From: Bacteroidales bacterium
Lineage (GTDB): Bacteria > Bacteroidota > Bacteroidia > Bacteroidales > UBA932
NCBI GenBank assembly: GCA_017620335.1
Contig: JAFZQO010000020.1
Location: forward strand, 1 to 55,067
Reading direction: 5' to 3'
DNA: 55,067 bases
Made by a program: the position numbers and the translations under genes. This document shows positions 25,445 through 32,646 of the stretch, piece by piece. The notes under the pieces are model-generated. The model saw only the letters and a list, made by a program, of their open reading frames with translations. It did not search any database and had not been told where the DNA came from. How positions within the stretch are numbered: position 1 is the first letter of the stretch; the number at the start of each line of letters is the position of its first letter.

Positions 25445-26863
25445 ATCAAAAGATTCCTTTTTGAGCTTCAATGCGCAGACATTTTCGACGTGCTGGGTGT
25501 GCGGGAACATGTCGACGGGCTGTACGGCCGTAATGGTGTATTTCCTGCATAGTATCGCCAGGTCGCGCGCCTGGGAGGCGGGGTTGCAGCTGACATAGAC
25601 TATCCTGTCGGGTGAGGCATTGAGTATGACCTCCGCGACGTCCGGGTGGATGCCCGCCCTGGGAGGATCCAGGATGATGACGTCCGGCCGGCCGTGCTCC
25701 TCCACGAAAGCGTCGGTGAGTATGTCCTTCATGTCGCCTGCGAAGAACTCGCAGTTGGTGATGCCGTTGGCCGACGCGTTCGTCCTGGCGTCTTCGATGG
25801 CCTCGGGCACGTATTCAATGCCGATGACCTTGGAGGCCCGGGAGGAGACGAACTGAGCGATGGTGCCGATGCCGGTGTAGAGGTCGTACACGACCTCGCC
25901 GCCGGTGAGTCCCGCCAGGGAGCGGGCGACGGAATATAGCTTGTAAGCCTGGGGACTGTTGGTCTGGTAGAACGACTTGGGGCCGATCTTGAAAGTCAGG
26001 TCCTCCATCTTCTCGTAGATGGCGTCATCCCCTTTGTAGAGGATGCATTCCTGGTCTCCGATGGAGTCGTTCAACTTCTTGTTTATTACGTAATAAAGCG
26101 ATTTTATCTGAGGGAACACTTTAAGCACTGCATCGAAGAGGTCTTCACGCTTTTCGACATCATCGTAATAGAAACAGACGATAAGCATTACGTCCCCGGC
26201 TTCTGTGGTACGGACGAACATGTTGCGGATGAAGCCGGTATTCTCCCGGAGGTTGAAGAACTCGAAGCCGTGCTCAAGGGCGTATGTCCTGATGAAGTTG
26301 CGGATGTCGTTCGAGGGGTCGCGCTGGAGCCAGCAGTGCCGGATGTCGAGGACCTTGTCGAAGAACTTCCCGACGTGGAAGCCCAGGCCGCAGCGCTCCT
26401 CCGGCGAAAGCTGCTCGGGATCCTCGTCCTTTGTGAACCAGCGGCGGGACGAGAAGGTGAACTCCAGCTTGTTGCGGTAATAGCGGGTGTTGTCCGAGCC
26501 GATGATGGGGGAGATCTCCGGGATGTCGAGATGCCCGAGGCGGACCAGCTGGTCCCAGACCTGCTGCTGCTTGGCCTGCAGCTGCATCGGGTAGGGGAGA
26601 GGCTGCCACTTGCAGCCGCCGCAGAAGCCGAAATGCTCGCAGAACGGCTTGAGGCGGTGCTCCGAGGGCTTCTTCATCTTTATGACGAATCCCTCCATGT
26701 AGTTGGGCTTTTTCTTCGTGATGCGGATGTCGACGACATCTCCCGGAACGGCGGACTCCACGAAGACCACCGCGCCTTCGTAATGCGTAAGGGCCTTGCC
26801 TTCGGCTGCGACGGTTTCTATGGTGATGTCTTCAAGAACGAGATCGAGTTTCTTCCTTCCCAT
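25442..26863 (-). CDS. rlmD: 23S rRNA (uracil-1939-C5)-methyltransferase
   Basis: SAM-dependent RNA m5U methyltransferase of the TrmA/RumA class. The N-terminal TRAM domain covers about residues 1-65, followed by the iron-sulfur cysteine motif CEHFGFCGGCKW (Cys near 77, 83, 86) and a further Cys in RHCW. The methyltransferase domain has YDLYTGIGTIA, GIEYVPEAIEDA, DPPRAG and the catalytic YVSCNPAS. I assign RlmD rather than RlmC/TrmA on general layout; the target base is inferred. ATG 26863 is set by the promoter 8 bp upstream; longer frames run into the divergent VOC gene. A TTTATTACGTAATAAA palindrome lies within the coding region at 26082. Confidence 0.88.
   Translation of the reverse strand: MGRKKLDLVLEDITIETVAAEGKALTHYEGAVVFVESAVPGDVVDIRITKKKPNYMEGFVIKMKKPSEHRLKPFCEHFGFCGGCKWQPLPYPMQLQAKQQQVWDQLVRLGHLDIPEISPIIGSDNTRYYRNKLEFTFSSRRWFTKDEDPEQLSPEERCGLGFHVGKFFDKVLDIRHCWLQRDPSNDIRNFIRTYALEHGFEFFNLRENTGFIRNMFVRTTEAGDVMLIVCFYYDDVEKREDLFDAVLKVFPQIKSLYYVINKKLNDSIGDQECILYKGDDAIYEKMEDLTFKIGPKSFYQTNSPQAYKLYSVARSLAGLTGGEVVYDLYTGIGTIAQFVSSRASKVIGIEYVPEAIEDARTNASANGITNCEFFAGDMKDILTDAFVEEHGRPDVIILDPPRAGIHPDVAEVILNASPDRIVYVSCNPASQARDLAILCRKYTITAVQPVDMFPHTQHVENVCALKLKKESFD
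26082..26097. other. 16-bp perfect palindrome inside rlmD
   Basis: TTTATTACGTAATAAA is fully self-complementary and sits in an AT-rich patch of an otherwise GC-rich gene, encoding YYVINKK. It could be a protein-binding site or a coincidence of codons. Confidence 0.4.
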
Positions 26864-26871
26864 AATCAACA

Positions 26872-26902
26872 CAAAAATACTATTTTGCCGACAATTATCA
26901 AA
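26872..26902 (-). promoter_or_regulatory. Consensus promoter of the rlmD unit
   Basis: On the minus strand TTTG (26902-26899), 19 bp, TATTTTTG (26879-26872), then 8 bp to ATG 26863. Exact consensus and spacing, with nearly no 5' leader. Confidence 0.78.
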
Positions 26903-26956
26903 ACAATGAGGAAGAATGGCTATATTAGCATGTTTTTTAATCCAGAATAGGAAGAT

Positions 26957-28036
26957 ATGAAAGATTTCCTGATTGCCGGCATCCAGCAGGTAGGAGTAGG
27001 CACTGAAGATTTCCGCAAGTCTTGGGACTGGCTCATCGAAATGTTCGGCGCGGACGTCCGCATCCTCGAGGACGACACCGTGGCCGAGCGCATGCTCCCT
27101 TATACCGGAGGCGTCCCGCAGAAGCGCCATGCGTGCATCACCGTCAACCTCCAGGGGGGCGGGGGATTCGAGGTGTGGCAGTTTTCGGAGCGCAAGCCCG
27201 AGCCTTGCCCTTTCGAGGTCGCCGTCGGGGACCTGGGAGTGCTTGCGGCCAAGGTGAAGTGCCGCAACGTCGAGGCTTTCCACCTTGTGATGTCCGCCAA
27301 ATGGAAAGGGACAGGTCCGCTCGAGACGATGCCGGACGGCACCCCTTGTTTCTATATGAAGGACCTTTACGGCAACTGGTATCAGGTGCTCGAGCGCGAG
27401 GACATATTCATCGAGGAGAACAAACCCACCGGAGGCGTAATCGGCGCCGTGATAGGGGTGAGCGACATGGAAGCCTCGATGCGTTTCTACGGTACCATCC
27501 TGGGTTATGACAAGGTCCATTCCGACACTACCGGACCCTTCTCCGATTCGGGATTCCTGAACGGGGGAGAGAGGGTGTGCCGCAGGGTGGTCCTGGGGAG
27601 GAGCGTCCCCTTCTCCGGGGCCGATTCCGGCCTGATAGGGGACAGCACGATAGAGCTGGTCCAGGCCTTCGGCGTGACGCCGCGCAAGGTTTACGAGGGC
27701 CGGTACTGGGGTGACCCGGGCTTCATCCAGGTCTGCTTCGATATAAGCAACATGCAGGCTTTCAAGGCTTTCTGCGCCGAGAACGGGCATCCTTTCACGG
27801 TGGACAGCTGTCCGGACGGGGAGATATTCGACATGGGTGACGCCTCCGGGCGCTTCACGTACAACGAGGATCCGGACGGGACCCTTATCGAGTATGTGGA
27901 GACCTACAAGATCCCCGTGGTCAAGAAGTTAGGCTGGTTCATAGACATGAAGAAGCGCAATCCCGCCAAGCCTCTGCCCAAGTTCCTGTTCCGCATGATG
28001 GGGCTTGTCTCGCGTGAGAAAATAGGAGGTAAATAA
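26957..28036 (+). CDS. Two-domain VOC (glyoxalase-like) protein
   Basis: A 359-residue protein with two vicinal-oxygen-chelate modules: residues about 1-145 (GIQQVGVGTEDFRKSWDWL to KDLYGNWYQVLE) and about 155-315 (AVIGVSDMEASMRFYGTIL to YNEDPDGTLIEYVET). Each has the betaalphabetabetabeta halves, with His/Glu positions that could chelate a metal. The Pro- and Lys-rich tail (KRNPAKPLPKFLFRMMG) is extra. The next gene, an SDR, starts 1 bp after its stop, so the two work together. Substrate unknown; candidates include dioxygenase, epimerase or lyase chemistry. Confidence 0.75.
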   Translation: MKDFLIAGIQQVGVGTEDFRKSWDWLIEMFGADVRILEDDTVAERMLPYTGGVPQKRHACITVNLQGGGGFEVWQFSERKPEPCPFEVAVGDLGVLAAKVKCRNVEAFHLVMSAKWKGTGPLETMPDGTPCFYMKDLYGNWYQVLEREDIFIEENKPTGGVIGAVIGVSDMEASMRFYGTILGYDKVHSDTTGPFSDSGFLNGGERVCRRVVLGRSVPFSGADSGLIGDSTIELVQAFGVTPRKVYEGRYWGDPGFIQVCFDISNMQAFKAFCAENGHPFTVDSCPDGEIFDMGDASGRFTYNEDPDGTLIEYVETYKIPVVKKLGWFIDMKKRNPAKPLPKFLFRMMGLVSREKIGGK

Positions 28037-28037
28037 T

Positions 28038-28823
28038 ATGCTAACTGTCTGGATTACAGGCGCTTCGTCAGGGATAGGGGAGGCCTGCGCCCGCCGTTGG
28101 GCGGCCATGGGGGCGGGTCTCGTGCTGACGGCTTCGTCATCGGCGCGCCTGGAGCCCGTGGCGGCTGCCTGCAGCGCCCTGGGCTCGCCGCGCGTCGTCG
28201 TCCTGCCGTACGATTTTCGCGATCCGGACGGGATTCCCGAGCTCGCTGAGAAGGCTTGGAACGCGCTGGACGGCCTGGATGTGGTTTACTGCAATGCGGG
28301 CATCAGCCAGCGGACCGGCGTTGAGGACACGTCCATGGAAATGGTCCGCGAGATAATGGAAATCAATTACTTCGCACCCGTTGCCATCGCTAAGGCCATA
28401 CTCGGGCCGATGGTTGCGAGGGGCGGCGGACACATAGCCGTTACGACGTCGATCGCCGGACGTTTCGGTTTTCCGTTGCGCTGCGGATACAGCTCGTCGA
28501 AATTCGCCCTGTACGGCTTTTTCGAGACGCTGCAGGCGGAATACCATGACAAGGGCATCAAGGTTACGATAGTCTGTCCCGGACGCGTCAGGACGAACAT
28601 TTCGCTGCGTGCGCTGGACAAGGGCGGAAAGCAGCACGGGCAGATGGATCCCGGCCAGGCCGGCGGGCTGCCGGTGGATGACGCCGCGCGCAAGATAGTG
28701 CGCGCCGTCAGCCGCGGCCGCCGCGAAGTCCTCATCGGCCGCAAGGAACTTCTTATGGTGCACGTCAAGAGTTTTTTCCCGGGCCTGTGCGCAAGGCTCG
28801 CCAGACGCATCAAGCCCGTCTGA
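28038..28823 (+). CDS. Short-chain dehydrogenase/reductase
   Basis: A 261-residue classical SDR. Cofactor motif TGASSGIG (about residues 7-14), structural NAG in YCNAGIS (about 92), catalytic Ser in TTSIAGRFG and Tyr/Lys in CGYSSSKFALYG (about 155-166). The C-terminal extension with a hydrophobic LLMVHVKSFFPGL stretch resembles the DHRS7-type lipid/sterol ketoreductases, hinting at a membrane-associated substrate. Directly follows the VOC gene (1-bp gap). It could reduce 3-keto lipid intermediates; that is inference from fold and neighbourhood only. Confidence 0.85.
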   Translation: MLTVWITGASSGIGEACARRWAAMGAGLVLTASSSARLEPVAAACSALGSPRVVVLPYDFRDPDGIPELAEKAWNALDGLDVVYCNAGISQRTGVEDTSMEMVREIMEINYFAPVAIAKAILGPMVARGGGHIAVTTSIAGRFGFPLRCGYSSSKFALYGFFETLQAEYHDKGIKVTIVCPGRVRTNISLRALDKGGKQHGQMDPGQAGGLPVDDAARKIVRAVSRGRREVLIGRKELLMVHVKSFFPGLCARLARRIKPV

Positions 28824-28903
28824 CCCTTTTGTTACACAATTTATATTATGTTAAGTAATGCATGCCGCACTGTCCCCTGTCGGTGACAGCGGATATGCGG
28901 TGC

Positions 28904-29539
28904 TTAGAAATTGAGTGCGACGCTTAACATGACTGCGCCGTATATTACGTCGCTGCGCCTGACGTTTTCCTCCGGTATGTAGCCCGGTTTTGTATTGTCA
29001 TAGATGGGAGGATGGTCGGCCGCGAAGCGAAGCGACGCCGAGAAGTCGATGCTGCTCCTTTTATTGAGGACCGACCTGTAGCCGTAACCCAGCCTTCCGT
29101 ACGGCGAAATCGCCTTGCGCGTCTCGTGGAAACCTGCGCCTCCTTCGGCGAACAGGAACTGGCCGTCCGTCCGGAATGAATCCATGTAGTATGTACCTCT
29201 CACCGCCAATGGAAAGAAACGCGTGCGCTGCTTGATGCCGGCATAGCCGGCGTGCAGCCCCAGCGCCCAGCGCCTTGCGAATCCCAATGTGAGATTGGCC
29301 ATGACGTGTCCGTTGGAATAATACATGCCCTTGACGGCCTTGTCGTCTATCCTGAAGCCGTCCGTAGGATCGGTGTAATTGTAGTGATATACGTCCAGTA
29401 CCGTAGCGTCGTATCCCCATTCTATGCCGTATGAGAGGCGTGCACTCCCCTCCCGTCCGGGCGGATTATCTGCCCGGAGCGGGATTGTGCCCGCCAGTAG
29501 CGCCAGAGTCGCTGCGATTATGGGTATAAAACGTCTCAT
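28904..29539 (-). CDS. Secreted outer-membrane barrel-like protein
   Basis: A 211-residue protein with a signal peptide (MRRFIPIIAATLALLAG, cut near PLRA). The mature part alternates aromatic/hydrophobic strands (ARLSYGIEWGYDA, WALGLHAGYAGIK, RLGYGYRS) and ends in LSVALNF with a terminal Phe, as expected of an outer-membrane beta-barrel. It overlaps the upstream gene by 4 bp (ATGA), making a two-gene unit. Unknown function. A GC-rich hairpin region lies at 28860-28903 between this gene and the convergent SDR. Confidence 0.65.
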   Translation of the reverse strand: MRRFIPIIAATLALLAGTIPLRADNPPGREGSARLSYGIEWGYDATVLDVYHYNYTDPTDGFRIDDKAVKGMYYSNGHVMANLTLGFARRWALGLHAGYAGIKQRTRFFPLAVRGTYYMDSFRTDGQFLFAEGGAGFHETRKAISPYGRLGYGYRSVLNKRSSIDFSASLRFAADHPPIYDNTKPGYIPEENVRRSDVIYGAVMLSVALNF

Positions 29540-30096
29540 TTCAGTCTGTAAAGGATGCGCACTTGCGGATAAAAGACATGGTAAATGCCTGCTTTATAGA
29601 GACTTAAGTCTATGTTACGGTATCTGTTGTTGCGGTTGAGCTCCAGGGCGAGGTCCAAGCCTGCCTCCATGCAGATGACCAGTTTTTTGTTGTAGAAATC
29701 AAGCCTGCCGCCGATGACTCCGGACATGCCGGCGACGGCGCTGAACGGCTCATGTATGTCCCTGACATACCCGGCCGTCACGCCCGGGCCGGCGTAGAAA
29801 TCCGCGTCGCATCCGTCGCCGCGGTGATGCTTCAGGACGATGCCGCGGTAATAAGTGGCCTTGATGCCTGGCGTGGAATAGTCGCCCCGGAGTACGCCGA
29901 ACATGTCGATTATTATGTCGAAGGAATCGAAGGAATCTTCCTCCTGCTGTGATTCTATGCAGAATCCCAGCCCCTTGGGGGAATGGAACGTTCCGAGGCT
30001 AAGGGAATTGAAGTCCTGCGCCGGCGCATGCAGTGCGAGCGCCGGCAGGATCAGGAGCGTGACCCACAACTTCAATGCCTCTTTTCTGCCTGCCAT
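29536..30096 (-). CDS. Secreted protein, probable barrel, unknown function
   Basis: A 186-residue protein with a signal peptide (LWVTLLILPALALHAPAQ). The mature sequence has glycine-rich amphipathic strands (ADFYAGPGVTAGYV, GMSGVIGGRLDFYN, CMEAGLDLALELN) and finishes VRILYRLK. It is the first gene of the pair with the 211-residue barrel-like protein and overlaps it by 4 bp. The pair may form or decorate an outer-membrane structure. No family is recognised. Confidence 0.62.
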   Translation of the reverse strand: MAGRKEALKLWVTLLILPALALHAPAQDFNSLSLGTFHSPKGLGFCIESQQEEDSFDSFDIIIDMFGVLRGDYSTPGIKATYYRGIVLKHHRGDGCDADFYAGPGVTAGYVRDIHEPFSAVAGMSGVIGGRLDFYNKKLVICMEAGLDLALELNRNNRYRNIDLSLYKAGIYHVFYPQVRILYRLK

Positions 30097-30120
30097 ATCA
30101 TGACGAAGTTAGGAATTTTC

Positions 30121-30152
30121 TTTGAATAAAAGCGCAAAATGTCCTATCTTAG
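30121..30152 (+). promoter_or_regulatory. Promoter with variant -7 box TATCTTAG
   Basis: TTTG (30121-30124), 20-bp spacer, TATCTTAG (30145-30152), differing from TAnnTTTG at one base. ATG 30182 lies 29 bp downstream. The same TAnnTTAG variant precedes the VOC gene (26921-26928). Confidence 0.5.
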
Positions 30153-30181
30153 CGCAGAAAACCATAAACCTGACAGCAATA

Positions 30182-31315
30182 ATGTCCGTTACTATTTCGC
30201 GTGTACAGAACAGGAAGGCATTCAAGGAATTCCTCACTTTCCCGCTGAAGCTTTACAAGGATATGCCTGCATTCGTTCCCCCGCTCATCTTTGACGACAG
30301 GGACACGCTCGATCCCAGGAAGAATCCCGCCTATGAGTTCTGCGACGCCGCCATGTACCTAGCTTACAAGGACGGCAGGCTCGCCGGCCGCGTAGCAGCC
30401 ATCGTCAACCGCAAGGCCAACGAAGCCTGGAACCACGCTGAGGTGCGTTTCGGATGGTTCGACTTCATAGACGACCGCGAAGTGTCGGCCGCCCTTCTCA
30501 ACGCCGTCGGGGAGTTCGGTAAGGAGCGCGGCATGACCGCCATTGTTGGTCCCCTCGGCTTCACAGACTTCGACCCAGAGGGCATGCTCGTGGAAGGTTA
30601 CGATTGCCTCAGCTCCATGGCCCTGCACCATAACTGGCCCTATTACAAGGAGCACATGGAGGCGTTCGGCTATGAAAAGGACGTCGACTGGCTCGAGTAT
30701 AAGATCTACCTTTCGGACAAGATTCCTGAAAAGTACGTCCGGGTGGCGAAGATCGTCGAGGACCGTTACGGACTCCGCTTGCGCAAGGTCACTAAGCGCG
30801 AGGTGCGCAAGACCGACATAGGATACAGGATATTCGACCTCATCAACGAGACGTATGCCGGCCTCTATGATTTTACGGTGCTGTCCAAGAAACTGATAGA
30901 CAAGTACGTAGGCTTTTATCTCGGCGTCATAGACCTCCAGTTTGTCTCGCTCGTCGAAGACAAGGACCACAATATCGTCGCATTCGGCATAGTGATGCCT
31001 TCCATCACGCGCGCGCTGAAGAAGTGCAACGGCAGGCTCTTCCCCTTCGGCTGGTACTATATCCTCCGTTCCATGTACTGGAAATACGAGGAGAACTTCG
31101 AGATGCTGCTCATAGGAGTCAAGCCGGAGTACCAGAAGAAGGGCGTGAACTCCATCATATTCGTGGATCTCATGCAGCGCCTCATCAAGGGCGGCTTCAA
31201 GTACGGCGAGTCCAACGGCGAACTGGAGACCAACATGGACATACGCTCCCAGTGGGGCGAGGCCGAGGTCGAGCAGTGCAAGCGCCGCAGGGTTTACAAG
31301 AAGGCTATTGATTGA
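30182..31315 (+). CDS. GNAT-like acyltransferase-family protein
   Basis: A 377-residue protein of a widespread uncharacterised GNAT-related family. The N-terminal part has FPLKLYKDMPAFVPPL and DPRKNPAYEF, the middle has GPLGFTDFDPEGMLVEGYD and NWPYYKEHMEAFGYEKDVDW, and the C-terminal half carries the acetyl-CoA fold region (MLLIGVKPEYQKKGVNSII, similar to the R/Q-x-x-G-x-G/A loop). The start at 30182 follows the promoter at 30121-30152. rarA starts at the overlapping TGATG, so the two are translationally coupled. An amide-forming N-acyltransferase role is possible but unproven. Confidence 0.72.
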   Translation: MSVTISRVQNRKAFKEFLTFPLKLYKDMPAFVPPLIFDDRDTLDPRKNPAYEFCDAAMYLAYKDGRLAGRVAAIVNRKANEAWNHAEVRFGWFDFIDDREVSAALLNAVGEFGKERGMTAIVGPLGFTDFDPEGMLVEGYDCLSSMALHHNWPYYKEHMEAFGYEKDVDWLEYKIYLSDKIPEKYVRVAKIVEDRYGLRLRKVTKREVRKTDIGYRIFDLINETYAGLYDFTVLSKKLIDKYVGFYLGVIDLQFVSLVEDKDHNIVAFGIVMPSITRALKKCNGRLFPFGWYYILRSMYWKYEENFEMLLIGVKPEYQKKGVNSIIFVDLMQRLIKGGFKYGESNGELETNMDIRSQWGEAEVEQCKRRRVYKKAID

Positions 31316-32646
31316 TGGAAAAGGATGGCCAGATAGGGCTCAGCGCCATGCTCCCTCCCCTTCCGGAGCGCATGAGGCCGCATTCGCTGGACGATTACGT
31401 AGGCCAGCGGCACCTCGTCGGGCCCGGCTGTATCCTCCGCAACATGATAGAGAGCGGCGCCTTGTCCTCGTTCATCCTGTGGGGCCCTCCCGGCGTCGGC
31501 AAGACCACGCTCGCGCACATCATCGCCGAGACACTCGACAGGGAGTTCTTTACGCTTTCCGCGGTTAGCGCCGGCGTGAAGGACGTGCGTGACGTCATTG
31601 ACCGCGCCAGGAGCCGTTCGCTGTTCTCTCACGCCCTCGCGCCCATCCTCTTCATCGACGAGATCCACCGTTTCAACAAGGCCCAGCAGGACGCGCTCCT
31701 CGGGGCTGTCGAGGACGGCACCATCGTCCTTATAGGCGCCACGACGGAGAACCCCTCGTTCGAGGTCATCACTCCCCTCCTTTCGCGCTGCCAGGTCTAT
31801 GTGCTCAAGTCCCTTGAGCCCGAGGACCTGCAGGTGCTCCTGGACCGCGCCCTCCGCACGGACACCATCCTGAAGGAGCGCGACATCCGGGTCACGGAGA
31901 CGGGCGCGCTCTTCCGCCATAGCGGCGGAGACGCGCGCAAGCTCCTCGGCATCCTCGAGATAGTGGTGGATTCCTTTGCCGGAAAGCCTGAGGTAGTGAT
32001 TGACAATCAGACGGTTACCTCCTGCCTTCAGGAGAATGTCGCCATATACGACAAGGACGGGGAGATGCATTACGACATCATCTCCGCCTTCATCAAGAGC
32101 GTGCGCGGCTCGGATCCCAACGCTGCGGTGTATTACCTCGCCCGCATGCTGAACGGTGGCGAGGACCCCCTCTTCATCGCGCGCAGGCTCTGCATCCTCG
32201 CCGCCGAGGACATCGGCCTCGCCAACCCCAACGCCCTGCTGCTCGCCAATTCCTGCTTCCAGGTCGTGAACAGCATAGGCATGCCGGAGGCCCGTATCCC
32301 CCTTGCCGAAACTACGGTATATCTCGCTTCATCACCCAAGAGCAACGCCGCCTACATGGCCATTGCAAAGGCCATGGACGCGGCCTCGAAAGACCTGACG
32401 GCATCCGTCCCCCTGCATCTGAGGAATGCCCCGACCAAGCTTATGGAAGAGCTGGGTTATTCGGACGGTTACAAGTACGCCCACGATTACCCGGGGAACT
32501 TCGTGGACCAGGAATTCCTTCCCAAGGGACTCGAGGGGACCGTCTTCTACGAGCCGCAGCACAACAAGCACGAGGACGCGCTCAAGGCTTATCTCGAGCG
32601 CTGCTGGCCAAAGTATTACACGAAGGATAAGGATCAGAAAGGATAG
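31315..32646 (+). CDS. rarA: Replication-associated recombination ATPase RarA
   Basis: AAA+ clamp-loader-like ATPase (MgsA/WRNIP1 family) acting at stalled replication forks. Signatures: [15 protein letters not shown], Walker [10 protein letters not shown] (about residue 56), Walker [13 protein letters not shown] (about 108), sensor 1 [11 protein letters not shown], and the C-terminal tetramerisation region [15 protein letters not shown] with [12 protein letters not shown]. Length 443 is typical. The ATG overlaps the stop of the GNAT-like gene. Its 3' end overlaps tamL on the other strand by 13 bp. Confidence 0.95.
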   Translation: MEKDGQIGLSAMLPPLPERMRPHSLDDYVGQRHLVGPGCILRNMIESGALSSFILWGPPGVGKTTLAHIIAETLDREFFTLSAVSAGVKDVRDVIDRARSRSLFSHALAPILFIDEIHRFNKAQQDALLGAVEDGTIVLIGATTENPSFEVITPLLSRCQVYVLKSLEPEDLQVLLDRALRTDTILKERDIRVTETGALFRHSGGDARKLLGILEIVVDSFAGKPEVVIDNQTVTSCLQENVAIYDKDGEMHYDIISAFIKSVRGSDPNAAVYYLARMLNGGEDPLFIARRLCILAAEDIGLANPNALLLANSCFQVVNSIGMPEARIPLAETTVYLASSPKSNAAYMAIAKAMDAASKDLTASVPLHLRNAPTKLMEELGYSDGYKYAHDYPGNFVDQEFLPKGLEGTVFYEPQHNKHEDALKAYLERCWPKYYTKDKDQKG

